Assembly (NCBI RefSeq): GCF_900747795.2
Contig: NC_041402.2
Location: 163,429,845 to 163,493,844, forward strand
DNA length: 64,000 nt
Source: Erpetoichthys calabaricus
Lineage: Eukaryota; Chordata; Cladistia; Polypteriformes; Polypteridae
Direction: 5' to 3'
Under the pieces are notes generated by a model. The model searched no databases. It saw only the letters and a list, made by a program, of their open reading frames with translations, and was not told the DNA's origin. This document shows, one piece after another, positions 47,991 to 60,868 of this stretch (position 1 is the first letter of the stretch; each line of letters begins with the position of its first letter). Position numbers and translations under genes: made by a program.

Positions 47991-48634
47991 GTCGCAGTAT
48001 AAGAAAGATGCATAGATAGATACGGTATGTGGTAAGTTATTGTGAGATTAGATATAAACAGCAAATAAATACATTAAAGTACATTTGTTCAAAAAAACAC
48101 TTTGGCTGTGGCAGTATAATACATTCTTAACTGCCTGAAACACCTTCAACCCCTTAATAGAAATAATTGAAAAATTAATCTTTTCACCTGAGCCTAAGGC
48201 ATCCTGGTATTTAAAGTATTTCATTACAATTGCAAATGGCACCCTGTTGATTTGGTTCACTTACTCTTTGTAAACAGGACACTAATAGAAAGACCTAACT
48301 GGGCTGTGCTGAGCTGCACCTGCTGGCAGAGCGTTCCCACAATTAAAATCTAAGTGTGTCTTCATGCTACAAAATGTTCTCAAAGTCGTGTCCTTTTTTA
48401 CATTTCTACTGCAATTATTAATAAGGAGATCTGCTGTGCTTAATCAAATGCTGTAGTGTAGTGCAGACAACCCTGGTCAGCATACAAAATCACAAATCTA
48501 AGCAGCAGTCTAGTCTGGCAGAAGTACGCACAACTTTTACCAGAAGAAAGGTGGAGTGCAAGAGTGCTGAAAAATCTGAAAGTTTCTTGATTCTAAACAG
48601 CAGAAGATGAGAGGGGAGAGTTACAGCAATCTTC
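47991..48634. other. Intergenic, no feature seen
   Basis: No gene or delimited repeat recognised. Confidence 0.45.
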
Positions 48635-49250
48635 TTCTATAATACGCCACTGTGGCTGTTCGTTTGTCTGTCCAGGATTTTAAATCACCTGTAGCTCGCA
48701 AACCGTTTGAATTATTGACCTGAAATTTGGTACACAATATACTACGTGACCTCTACTATCCGCTTTCAGGGTGATAATTGACCTCCAAGGTTATTTCTCT
48801 TTTTATTTTTATTTTATTTTTTTTTAGAATGAACTCTCAGCAGTGGCCAGCAGGGCAGCCGTGCGGCACATGCGTATGGGCGCCGTTCTCATCTCTACCA
48901 CCTTCGCCGTCACTTCCCCTACTTCTTCATATCTTAAATCATTCTTAAGGCAGATTGAAGACTTAAGTGCCAGCTTAAGTGAAAAATTAAAGAAAATGTA
49001 CCAAGTAATTGCAACACAAACACTGACTTAATTAATTTTAAAGATGCCAACGAAAGAAGAGAAGAAGTGGGCTGCTAGGGTGGGGAAAAGAAGAGCTGCT
49101 CAGGAAGCAGCAAGCACATCAACCGCTGAGCAAATGAATACTAAACGTACAGAGAAAGAGAATGAAAACTATGAATGGTCAAGTCAAGTGTATTCACTGC
49201 ATGTTATCGAGCAGTGCGCCGTTACTGGTAAATCAATAATTTAGGTGAAG
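48635..49250 (+). repeat. Interspersed repeat with a small basic ORF
   Basis: Starts TCTATAATACGCCACTGTGG, then GTTCGTTTGTCTGTCCAGG and AAATCACCTGTAGCTCGCAA. A 66-residue frame (49044-49244) begins MPTKEEKKWAARVGKRRAAQ and ends near IEQCAVTGKSII. I recall this as a multicopy sequence. The 5' TC and AT-rich start would suit a Helitron-type element, but no 3' hairpin was identified. The ORF is rich in K, R and E and has no domain I know. Confidence 0.45.
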
Positions 49251-49339
49251 CAGAAATTGCTATTATTAAAAATTGTGTACAAGTGCAATGTACAAAGGGG
49301 TAGAGAGTTAGAAATACTCTAGAGTACTGTCCATTCTTT

Positions 49340-50100
49340 CATAGAGCGCACCGTTCCTGGAGATCTTAAGCCACATATTCAATGTGCAAATCTCAAATTC
49401 AGTCTCATGTCAAGGTGCTCTATTGGACTGAGAGCTTGCGGCTAGGTATGTCATTGAAATAAGCTGGAGTCACCATCATGTTCCTGAGACAAGCTTGAGA
49501 TGATGCATGTCTTGAGACATGGCCATACTCTTGGTCAGTAGTAAAGGTAAGCTGTTACAGTCAATTGGTTGGTATTAATATGGCTAATGTGTCCCCAAAC
49601 CATGTCCAGTGTTCTGTACCTTTGCCTCAAGGAAAAATGGATCCATGGATTTGCGCTGTTTATACTAAACTTGTATCACAGCAGAACCTGAGATTTATCA
49701 GTGTTAGGACCTCTTTTTTTTCTGCAAATTTGAATCATTCAGTTAAGGTGATTGTCAGGCTTCATCTCCCACTTCTTAGCTTACACGAGTATAATCTGCT
49801 GTGGCCTTCTGCTGCTGTAGCCCATCCACTTCAAGATGTGGTGCCTGGTCTAATCAGAGATGCCCTTCTGCAGAGCATTGCTATTAAGTGACCTTATTAA
49901 AGTAGTTGTGGTCTTTCCATTAGCTTGAATCTCATTAACAGCATCTTCTCGCCCACAGAACTGCCACTTATTGTGTGTTTTTATTTTTATCACTCTATTT
50001 TTTGTCAACTTAAGAGATTGCAATATTTGAAAATTTCAGGAGGGCTTTAAACACCACTGCTGACACCAACAATCACACCACAGTAAAAGTCAATTAGGTC
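49340..50100 (-). pseudogene. Tc1-like transposon relic, strongly decayed
   Basis: Antisense phrases follow the same order as the element at 22351-23383 and its family: GGTGCTCTATTGGACTGAGAG, CTGTGGCCTTCTGCTGCTGTAG, AGAACTGCCACTTATTGTG, CTGACACCAACAATCACACCA. No open frame remains and ends are not pairable. Confidence 0.6.
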
Positions 50101-50175
50101 ATGAGTCTACTAATATTTGGTCAAACAACAGCTAAACCACTTGACTATGGCTGCATGATGTACAGTACTATGGGT

Positions 50176-50300
50176 ATACAGTGTCTAAAAAATGTATTCA
50201 CCCCCTGGGAAGTTTTCACATTTCATTATTATACAATATTGAATACCAATGGATTGAATTTAGCTTTTTCGACATTGATTAACAGGAAAAGCCTGTGATG
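50176..50300 (+). repeat. Tc1-like terminal repeat fragment
   Basis: (TA)CAGTGTCTAAAAAATGTATT then ACCCCCTGGGAAGTTTTCAC and TTATACAATATTGAAT match one arm of a common fish Tc1-type inverted repeat. No second arm or transposase found. Confidence 0.6.
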
Positions 50301-50499
50301 TTATAAGGATTGTGGGTACTCCAACAGCATTGAATCTTCTAGGATAAAGGTTTAAAACAATAGGACCTACCTAAGCACATTTATGTTTGATGGAATGCTC
50401 AGTTGGGGGGCCGTTCAGTCATTTGGCCTTGAAGCCCCTGCAAATTTTGTCTTTTCCTCCAGTATCTGAGCAGTTGGAATTAAAAAATCGTTAGCCAGG

Positions 50500-51410
50500 C
50501 AATTCAGGACACATACAGTACATACAGCAAGGGGTAAGTGCAAAAAAGTGCTCAGTGCTTTTATTAAAATCGATTCCAAAAGCAAACAGTGTTCAAATAA
50601 ATTGGGCAGTGCTCTAACTCCAATAATAAATAAATACTCCTTAACAGAAAGTGACGGTGGAGGTTAAAACAAGTCCAATAAATAATCCTATAAAAGTGAG
50701 GTTAAATTTCCCAAGCAGGAAGCTGTCCTTTAAAAACCTTGATGCGTCCCTTTAAAACTGATGTCTCCTCTGCTTACCCCACACAGGGCCTTGCAGCAAA
50801 GTAGACGCCCTGCCAACAGGCACAGCCAACAATCTTCTACCTGCAGTCCCATGGCTCCCAACAGGCCACCACTCCGGACCTCATTCTTCTTAGGCTAGGG
50901 TCCTCATTTCCAGGCCCTCAGCAACCAAGGGGCACCACACAGTCTCCCCAACTTCCACAGTGAGTCGCACCAATGGGTTACTGCAGCTCCCTGATCACTC
51001 AGCTGCAGTAGCCTTCTCCAGCCCTGAGCGTCGGCCTCACGCTCCTCTGAGGGTCTCTCTTGCCAGCTGTCTGCATTCTCTCCCGATCTCTCTCTTTCTC
51101 ACTTGCACCAGCTATCTCCACCTCTTGCCTCCTCTCCATTCTTTAATCTCCCTTCTTTCTCTTTCTGCCAAACTTTCATTTTCCCCCTCATTGACATGCA
51201 GGCTCCTCTTATTTCACCAGCCTAACTGGGCACAGGTGCAATGTGTTGCCTCCTCCGCTTCACCATTCAAGGCCCCGATTGATCCGCCCGCTTGTGCATG
51301 TGTATGTGGCGTGATCAGCCTGCAGCTCAATTAACCGTGGAGTGAAACACACTCAAATACGCATGCTTTTTGGGGTGCAATTATTTCTTTATCACCCCTG
51401 CCAAGCCAGG
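50500..51410. repeat. Unclassified GC-richer interspersed repeat
   Basis: GC- and CT-richer than its surroundings and recalled as a multicopy sequence in related genomes. It could be an old LTR-type fossil or a non-coding element. The 124-residue + frame at 50960-51334 is rich in S, L and P and looks like chance. Confidence 0.35.
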
Positions 51411-52519
51411 GATTAGCACAGTTCTCTGATCCTTTCTCTCACTCTCCCTCTGCAGAACTGGTGATTGATGACCCTACCATTACTCACGTCATCTCTGGTG
51501 GACCAGTCCCTTCCTACCATCTTCCTTCATAACTAGAAAATCAGTCACTTACTTTAGTTCTATTTTGGACTCCTCTCATCACCGCAACCAAATGCGAGTT
51601 TATTCTTCACATTATATGGGGTTACCAAATCTTAATCTGTGTTTCTGTGTCATTTCACAGTGCATATTGATTTATTCTCATTTACTAATATGCTGTTTTT
51701 CTTTATTCATTGTAATTATTTCTTTAACATCCTGTAAAACACTCTATGCTACATGCCTTGTCTAAAAATGTGCTACAGAAATAAATTTTGTTACTGGGGT
51801 GAACTGTAATTCAGTGTGTGTCTCAGTCCTTCCACCTCAGTGCTCACTCTGAGGTGTTGTGAACAGCAACAGAATTGCAGCATACACCCAATCAATGGCT
51901 GGGTACCAGCTGGGTGATCCTCATTTAATGCACAGAAAGACTTTAAATTAAAGTGTGTGATCACATAGACGAGAATGACTTCATTGTCAAAAATAAACTC
52001 TTCTGTTCCTCAGCCAAGGTTTTCCTACAGAGCTCTGTCTTGCACAGCATATGGTCCCAAAAAACGACCTTCTTCCTGTCATCTTGCTGAATATACTGTA
52101 TACTTCCACTCCTGTCTCGGCATATTCTGCAACATGCGCCTTGGAGCTGTGAAACAAAAGGAATTAAGCAGCCAGGGGTGGGATTGCTTACCTCAGCAGA
52201 GCCCTGAAGGTGTCCCCTATATGGGCACATGCATGACAACATTCAAATGCAAATTCAGAAAAAAGTAATGGTTAGGCTCTTCCCTTACTATATTGTCCAT
52301 GATGAAAGGGCCATTTTAGTAATGCACATAGGCTCTTAGTGCTTACTGTATGTCCCATGAAAAGTGGCAGTTTTGGGTGACGCTGGTGAGAAGTACAAGG
52401 TGGTGTGGCTTTTGTTTGCAGGTTGTATATCTGCCTATGACTTGTCCACCTAAGATATGCATATCTTACCTTGTACCATTCTACATGAATAACATATTGC
52501 ACCTTCCATGGTGCTGGAG
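51411..52519. other. Intergenic, no feature seen
   Basis: No gene recognised. TGGCTGGGTACC and nearby phrases around 51895-51910 are not diagnostic. Ends with the 8-bp target copy TGCTGGAG (52512-52519). Confidence 0.4.
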
Positions 52520-53211
52520 CAGTGGTTCCCAACCTTTTTTTGGCCATACCCCACCTAGGCCTCGCTAAAATCATGATGTCCCCCATTGTAACATATACAT
52601 TATTCTTATTATTACCAATTCAAAACGTGAACTCCTACTCATGTGGAGGAAGCCCATAATGTCATTAACTTGGTCTAAACAAGCTTCCAAAGAACATGGA
52701 AACAAAAAAGGGAAAGGATAGTTGAAGTACTGACAAAGAAATCACTAAGAAATTGTTAAAATATATATATATAATATGAAGTAATATAAAAATACAGCAA
52801 ATACAGTTTTGAAAACATATAATAAGAGACGTGATATTCATAAATATAAAATAACTTTAATGAAATCTTTTTCTGTAATATTTTGATCGGTTTATACTTT
52901 TGTTATACAGTTTGCAAAATCTTATAATCAGTGTTACAATTCGTATTAATTTAATGGTAAAAACGATTTCTAAGTAGAAAAACCCAAGCTAGTTGGAAAA
53001 TTATACAATTCTATGTTTCTATGTTTATAAATATATAAATGTCTCTGTAAAAATAAAAATTTAAATTATTTATTTTTTTCTATCATTTTTAACAGTGAAT
53101 TTCTGTTTTTTCATTTTATAAATTGTTTAACCTACCTAAATTCTTGAATTTCCCCTCAAAAAAATCAAATTTCCCCCTAGTGGGGTGTGTGCCCCACGTT
53201 GGGAATCACCG
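52520..53211. mobile_element. Non-autonomous hAT element with 8-bp target duplication
   Basis: Left end CAGTGGTTCCCAACCTTTTT and right end AACGTTGGGAATCACCG-type sequence (GCCCCACGTTGGGAATCACC) are imperfect inverted repeats typical of hAT (Charlie-like) elements. Flanks TGCTGGAG (52512-52519) and TGCTAGAG (53212-53219) form an 8-bp target duplication with one mismatch. 692 bp, AT-rich interior, no coding. Confidence 0.8.
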
Positions 53212-53219
53212 TGCTAGAG

Positions 53220-54086
<867 letters not shown>

Positions 54087-56106
54087 CGCTACCTAAACAG
54101 AGATATATTATATATAAATCCAGGATAAGATTATTTAGAATCACAATTAACGAAAAGGAGAAAACAAATCATATCGGTAAAGAACTGGGAATCCCACAAA
54201 GGCACTAGTCAAGGAGGACAGCAAATGATGTACAGCAACCCTAAAGGTACTAAAGTCCTCTACAGCTGAAAGGAAAAACAGTTTATATGGCAGCAATTTG
54301 CTTAACAAATGTGGGCTTCATGGGAAAGTGGCAAAATAAACATGCTTAAAGGGAAACTCTCTCTTTAGACCTAAACTTTAGTTTGTGTGAGGCCCTGATA
54401 GCAAGCAAGATAGTTTTATACACAGTAATGCCACACATCATACCAAGTGCTCTGCTGCCACCAAGAAGCTTTAAGGTGGTGGCGTCATGCTACTCGAATG
54501 CTTCTTCATGTCAGGGATTGAAAAATATGTGCTAAGAAGAACAGGCAAACTTATTGCATTCTACAAGAGGTGGGAATCTTTGAAAAAGATCTATCTGTCA
54601 GGACAAGGTCTTACAGAAAAATAAAGCTGCTTTTAAAAAAGGACATCCCTTTTGGGATGGGTTCTGATCCCTTTTCTGGCCGGGAGGATAAGGCACAAAG
54701 TTTACACAAAGAAGGGCAAAATGTTTCCTTCCCTTGCCAGAAGACTGATAAAGTGTGCCAATTTGCAGGTAAGTACGTTGGCTTCCCGGTAGGGAAGGAC
54801 TGAGGACCAGTAGGATGGAAGGACAGGGGGAGACAACCTGGCAGGGCTACTTACTCCACCGAAATGCTAGGTGGCAGACTTTCTGGGTGATGCTACCTGT
54901 GCAGACATCTGCAAGGCATGCTGGGAATTGGGGTCCCACAGGACAGCCTTGTCAGGTTCCGTGAGAGAAAAAGAGTAAGAGAGAAAAGGACTGGATTTTT
55001 GATTAAGTTTATTAAATAAGCCTCTTGTAAGGTAATTTATCATAATAAACCTTGCATTTATATATACTGTACATTCTGACAACAATGCCTCAAAAAAATT
55101 CAGGTCGATGTTTATGAAAACACAGTGCACGATGACACTTTCTTACAACTTTAGACTCCTGGATGCAAGCACCAGCCTTTACACCCTCTCTGCTGACTTT
55201 GTACATTCTTCCTCATTCTGTTTTCATCTCTCATTGCAAAGATGACTGACAGTGAGTGTGCCCTGAGTTGGATTAATGCCCCATATAGAGTTACTACTTG
55301 CTTTGAACCCAGTGTTGCTGGGATGAGCACAAGCCTCCTTGACTGTAAACTGAATTAAATGTGTTTGAGAACTGAAAAGGGTGAATGTTTATGGAATCAG
55401 CAGTTTTCTGTTTTATTTTGTAACTTATTTTTAATGATTTATACAGTTTTGTTTTCTGTTTTTGATTTTTGTATATCAGTCAGTGGCAAATTAAAGCAAT
55501 AAAATTCCTAATGGTAATAAGAAAAATGTAAAAAAGGTCGAAAAGGGTGAATCCTGTATCAGCACACATCAACAGTCACCTGATACAACTAGAAATTGCA
55601 GGGAAATGGAAGCTTACCAACAGTTATTCATATTTTGTATGTGTGTGTATGTTTTTGTAAAAATAGTAATAAAATGTAACTCCTAAGCATTACTAAACTG
55701 TTCCTCTACAGGATCTCCTAAAATAATAATTAATGCTAATATTGTCATTAAATAAATTTACAGTTTATTTTCAGCAACACCCTAAAGGTGGCACCACATA
55801 CCAACACTGAAAATGGCCTCCAAAAAAATGAGAGACTCAGTTGAAGAATTCACATGAAGACTGACAATTAACTACAGCAAATATAAATAATAATTAACAT
55901 ACAGTACGAACAATGTTAAAAAACAAAGACTTTTTATTATTCTACAATAACCCAGAAATGTTTTTTACACTATAATGTATACTGCAAACTGTACATACAG
56001 TATGTGTATGCTTAAATACAGAGTCACATACTGTATATAGTATTTACAGGATGTTTAACAAGATTGTATTATAGTAGCGTTGTGCTTTTGGAACACTTGA
56101 ACGATA
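54087..56106. other. Intergenic, no clear feature
   Basis: About 2 kb. 54420-54510 contains TTTAAGGTGGTGGCGTCATG, reminiscent of an old Tc1-type coding segment, but nothing further supports it. No gene recognised. Confidence 0.35.
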
Positions 56107-56108
56107 TT

Positions 56109-56172
<64 letters not shown>

Positions 56173-56174
56173 TC
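56107..56174. repeat. (TTTC)n microsatellite
   Basis: About 17 units, similar to the array at 37531-37600. Confidence 0.9.
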
Positions 56175-56702
56175 ATCAGCAATCTTTGTAACCTATAAGG
56201 TATTGTTTCGTGGATGGATACCAAAGCACATAAAGATAATCTGCACAGACACTCTTAGAAGGTGTTATGTTTATTGTGAAAATATACCTTGAAAGTTTTA
56301 ATATTGATAAATTTAAGGAAAAAAACGTCTCACCAAAATATGCATCCTTCAGAAAAGACACAACTCAATTTTTTGCCTTCTTGGAAACTACTCAGAAAGG
56401 ATAATCAGCAGCACCTATGCACCTTCCTTACTCCTTGGTCAAAGACTGATGCCATGATGAAGGTGATGTGGATTCTTTAGAGCTAAAGATCAGAATGTGT
56501 GGGGTTGGAGGCCGTAAAGGGGAAAGTCCAGGGATCTTCTTCTGATTTGACTTCTTCACTTTTTATCTTTGCTGCCCCAAAATGTCTTAGAGTAAGGAAG
56601 TACGCATTCATATTATTTTCACAAAGGAAATCAAAGTCACTTTGATTGTATATATGTAATATAATTGGAGAAGTACAATGCTTATTAATATGTAGTGTAT
56701 GT
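56175..56702. other. Intergenic, no feature seen
   Basis: No gene or delimited repeat recognised. Confidence 0.45.
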
Positions 56703-56727
56703 ATATATATATATATATGTGTATATT

Positions 56728-56799
<72 letters not shown>

Positions 56800-56806
56800 G
56801 TATATA
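56703..56806. repeat. (TA)n / (GTAT)n microsatellite
   Basis: AT dinucleotide runs with TGTA interruptions, ending at the 3' terminus of the Helitron. Confidence 0.9.
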
Positions 56807-57368
56807 CTAGGGGGTTACCCCCTGCTCATTTCACTCGCCAACCCCCCCAGCCTGCGCTACACACCAGCCATTTCATGTCTTTGCTGCTCGCGTTGTGAAC
56901 AGTTGGGCTGAATGCACCCCAAGGAGACGCGGTCGCTCCTCCGAAACCCCCTCTTAAACGGTGATACAATGGGAAACAAATACAGTTTTTTTTTTTTTAA
57001 CCTTCTCTTTGCTGCTGCTGCTATGCTTGCATGATCTGCATCTCACGTGGCGCTTTGAACATTTAAAAGCCTGTACAGCAGCTGTCTTTGTCATCTACTC
57101 TTTGTCTTTTATTTCAGGCCCCGGGTGTGGTTAAATCTCTTGGCACAAATTCTCGTCTCACGGGACGTGAGTTCTTGATATTTTTTGCTTAATAATTTAA
57201 AAACGGAATAAGAATCTGAAAATCTAACAACATCACATTAAACTTCGATAGATTCTGAAAAGAATGATACCAAACATATATATGTAGGTTATGAAATAAG
57301 CCCAATTTAAAGCATGACAAAAAATGTGACATAAAATCGTTGCACAAAATCGTTGCACAAGCTTAGGA
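56807..57368 (-). mobile_element. Non-autonomous Helitron, copy 1
   Basis: Minus strand starts TCCTAAGCTTGTGCAACG (TC at 57368-57367) and ends with a GGGGGTAACCCC hairpin and CTAG (56810-56807), followed by host T. 562 bp, no coding. An inverted relative lies at 60869-61390, sharing GGTATCATTCTTTTCAGAAT-like, AAGAACTCACGT and GGGGGTTTCGGAGGAGCGAC segments. Confidence 0.8.
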
Positions 57369-57379
57369 TTTTATATATA

Positions 57380-58203
57380 CAGTAGAACCTCTGGTCACAA
57401 ACATTTTTGAATACGTACAAATCGGGTTACGATCAAAAAGTTTGCCAAAATTTTGCATCTGTTCACGACCACACGCTCTGGTGGCAAACAAAAACACTGG
57501 CGGCCAGTTTCCCTACGCGCATTCGTACGTGCCAATGATTTGCCATTCTCCGTTTCCCATTTTCTTTTGTTTCTGTATACAGGGCCTAACAAAACAGCTT
57601 ATCTTGCAAAAGGAGTTACAATGTTAACCAAGCAGAGGCCTCAAGTGCTGGAAGAGGTGGAAAAACCGTTGCTAGTGTGGCTGAACGAGAAGCAACTTGC
57701 AGGGGATAGCGTAAGCGAGGCAATCATATGTGAGAAAGCCAGGAAGATTCATGGCGATTTGCTGAAAAAAAAAATCCTTCTTCGAGTGGCGAAGGTGAGG
57801 AATATAAAGCCAGTAGAGGATGGTGTGAAAAATTTCACAAGAGAAGTGGCATTTAATTTTTTTTTCCTGTGCTTAAAACTCAAAAAAAAGTGTTTACAGC
57901 AAGCGATTCATAAGGGTCTAGAGTGAACTCTTACAATGTTAGTTTTCTCTGTTGTTCAAGGTTTTCTCAGTGTTATTCAATGTTTTTACATTTAGTTTAC
58001 TATTACACTGTGCATTCTATGATATAATTAACTATTTTTGTTGTTAAATATATATTTAATATTTACATACAGTTTGTACGGTCTGGAACGGATTAATTGT
58101 ATTCACATACAATCTTATGTGGAAATTATGTTCAGGTCGTGGCCAAATCGGGTCACATCCAGAGTTTTGGAACAAATTACGGTTGTGACCAGATGTTCCA
58201 CTG
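57380..58203 (+). pseudogene. Tigger/pogo element deletion derivative
   Basis: Ends CAGTAGAACCTCTGGTCAC and GTGACCAGATGTTCCACTG are inverted repeats flanked by TA (57378-57379, 58204-58205). The + frame at 57453-57926 contains QRPQVLEEVEKPLLVWLNEK and AGDSVSEAIICEKARKIHGD, part of the CENPB-type DNA-binding helix-turn-helix of Tigger transposases. The DDE catalytic domain is deleted, so the copy could at most make a DNA-binding fragment; the frame is also interrupted relative to the family consensus. 824 bp. Confidence 0.88.
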
Positions 58204-58239
58204 TATATGTATGTATGTATATTATGTACACACACACCT

Positions 58240-58480
58240 ATTATCCACATTTATTAAAGTTTAAGTAGTTCAAGACTAGTTATAAAACTGAAATGGTACA
58301 CAGATACTCTAAGCAGTAAACAGCCAGACACTTAAAAAAAAATGAGTTTTCGTTACCAAAAACTGAAAAATAATGTAATTTTCAGTGCTATAGAACAAAG
58401 CACATTTTTGTGGAACAAGTAAAAGGTTAATGACTTACAGCATTTCTGCAGCAATGGAAGTGAATTTAACTTTGAATTGC
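58240..58480 (+). repeat. Tc1-like 5' region fragment
   Basis: CTAAGCAGTAAACAGCCAGA and TTACCAAAAACTGAAAAAT match the 5' part of the relic at 25915-26510 (TAAGCAGTAAACTGCCAGAG, TTACCAAAAACTGAAAAAAA). No transposase left. Confidence 0.5.
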
Positions 58481-59529
58481 AATCAGTTCCTGCAGATGTT
58501 CCAACCTATAATAGTAAAATACAGTCTGTAATGTTAAAGCTTTTCTTTTATCTGAAAAGCTTACAAAGTTTGAATAAAAAAGATATGATTTTAGAGAAAA
58601 GAAGTTACTTTATAATTCTGGCAAAGGGAAACCTGGAAATACAGCTTAAACAAACACTTAATTTGAACACGTCAAATGGTTCAATGTATGCTTATCAACT
58701 GCTTCTAAATTAGAACAAAGAGGACATTCGTTCACAAAGAGCAGCATCTGTGCCCTCCATTCTCCACCTCCACCCCCACTCCATGTCTCTCTCTCTCTCC
58801 CTCTCTCTCTCTCTCTCATTCACACATATAGAGAGCCAGTTGAAGGGCAGTGGCACTCATTCTGATAGGAGAGAGCCATGTGCCAAGTGGAAGAAAGCAT
58901 CAGGGAGCCATCACAACCCACAGAGAAGCTCTACTTTTCCAACCTCTGATTCACCATGAATGGACTTGGACAACGTGTAGAGAGGACAACCGCTGCAAAC
59001 CCCAGGTCAGTGCTATGAAAAATGAAATGTTGTGCATGACAATGACATTTTGCCCATTGTGAGTCATTTCAAGTGTGATGCAGGAAATAAGAGACAACCA
59101 ATTTTGCTAACCTTTTTAGGTGCCTTGTGTGTGTGTGTGCAGCTATAACATATTTCTTGGTTGATTAATCATATCACTAGATTTCTGTCAAATCTCTCAT
59201 TAATGATATGAAATCACTAGACATTTCAAGTTCTTTCAAAGGCTTCATTTTTGAGCTTTTCTTTTTCACAGTCTTGAGCTGGTGCTGTGAAGATGCAATG
59301 GGTGAGGGGGCAGAAGTAGCTGTGGTTTTCCTTCCAACCATCTTCTAAATCAGAAGACAATTCTTGTTTTTCCTTTTGCTGTTAAGAATTCAGATAATGG
59401 CTATAATCCTCAGGGCTGTAAGGGTGCCAGTATCTTATTGTGCTTTTCAGTTCAGTTGAGTTTTTTTTTTTTCATATGTCAATTTTTTTCATAATCTTTG
59501 TCTATTGCATGGTCATTATGAGCTGGAAT
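58481..59529. other. Intergenic with a CT-rich tract
   Basis: (CT)n at about 58785-58818. Otherwise no recognisable gene or repeat. Confidence 0.45.
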
Positions 59530-59800
59530 CTGTTTCGGCCGGCAGCATGAGGTGGAAGCTCATCTGGACAGCACTCCACTGTGAGGAATATTTAAGTTCA
59601 CACACACTGTGTACTCGCTCATGTTTCAAGTTACAAACTGCAGATGAATTACTTCTTAAGTATGGAAACTGAAGTATTAGGGAAAACAATCATGCAAAGT
59701 TGGGGAGAAATGAACAGAAAGGCACATAGTGATTCAGAAATCAAACCCTAGTCCCCGGAGTGCAGGCCTGCAGCAGCAGCAGCAGCACAGTTTAGTCCCT
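59530..59800 (-). repeat. V-SINE-like repeat, strongly diverged
   Basis: ATCATGCAAAGTTGGGGAGA and CAAACCCTAGTCCCCGGAGT then GCAGCAGCAGCAGCAC suggest the minus-strand V-domain to head order. Weak. Confidence 0.35.
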
Positions 59801-59884
59801 TGACTTTTTTTTTTGTGCTAAATATAAGCAACACAACTTCTTTGCAGTGTCTGCAGTCACTTGAACATTAAACATAAAATATAA

Positions 59885-60520
59885 GAGATATGCTAAACGA
59901 GAAGAGACCATTCAGTCCGTCAAGCTCATTTGTTTAGCTATTAGCTTACATGTCTCAGTATCTTATTTAGATCCTTCTTGAAGGTTGTCAGAGTTTCTGC
60001 TTTAACTCCTTGTCTCAGTAGTTTATTCCGCATTGTCACAACTTAAATGCACTTCTTCTTAATTTCCACAGTGTCCTTGATTAACATGATTTGCCCTTAA
60101 GCTGAAATAATTCCACTGGATGTACTTTATGGACACCTTTGAGACTTTTGAGGACCTGCATTAGGTTGCCATGCATTCTTCTCTGCTTTTGACAAAAACA
60201 GCGTACTTCTCTGAGTCTGTCAGATTACAACATGCCATTAAGTCCTGGGATGCACTTATTTGCTGTCCTCTGCACAGCTTCAAGAGCTGCCATGACCAGA
60301 ACTGCACACAATACTCCAGATGCAGTCTCACTAGTGCATTATATAGTCTGAGCACATCATCCCTCAATTTATACTCAACAGTTTTTATGATATAACCACA
60401 CTTTATTTTCCTTATTAAGTGCTTCTGCGCATTGCTTAGATCATGAAAATGTTATGTCAATATAAACTCTTAAATCCATTTCAGAGGTTGTCCCCTGAAG
60501 GACAGGGTCTCTCATCTTGT
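59885..60520 (-). mobile_element. CR1-like LINE C-terminal fragment
   Basis: Minus strand 60161-60367 encodes RLYNALVRLHLEYCVQFWS, a CR1-like motif, and the sequence toward 59885 continues the family's C-terminus in broken frames. The antisense opening (AAGAGACCATTCAGTCCGTC) parallels 9265-9290. Confidence 0.7.
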
Positions 60521-60744
60521 ATTTATTTGACATTCCTGTTGCCCAAATGTAGCACTTTGTAATTTTTATACATTAAACACTTGGAGAGCATGGGAGAGCA
60601 CGACAACTCAACCATCTCAGCTGTCAGAACTCTGGATTTATGAAGTTCAAGCCGCCATACTGGGCCAATGCAGAGTGAACAACCAATATGCTGTGCCATG
60701 TTAGTGTATAGGGAAGCCAGAATACAGTAGCAAAACAAAACTAA

Positions 60745-60845
60745 TATGAATAAGTCAAGTCAACTTTATTTACAGAGCACATTAAAAAACAACAAAAGTC
60801 GACCAAAGTGCTGTACAGCTTCCATAAATACACCAAATACGTACA
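60745..60845 (-). repeat. LINE 3'-tail fragment
   Basis: AAGTCAACTTTATTTACAGAG, GCACATTAAAAAACAACAAA and CCAAAGTGCTGTACAG form the antisense of a common fish L2-like 3' end. Confidence 0.6.
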
Positions 60846-60868
60846 GTATCTACTCTCTGTATATACAA

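Noticed and set aside
50960-51334. A 124-residue Ser/Leu/Pro-rich frame as a gene
   Set aside because: It lies within a CT-rich repeat-like block; low-complexity composition and no domain.
54420-54600. A Tc1-type relic suggested by TTTAAGGTGGTGGCGTCATG
   Set aside because: One phrase only; no catalytic motif or terminal repeat found around it.
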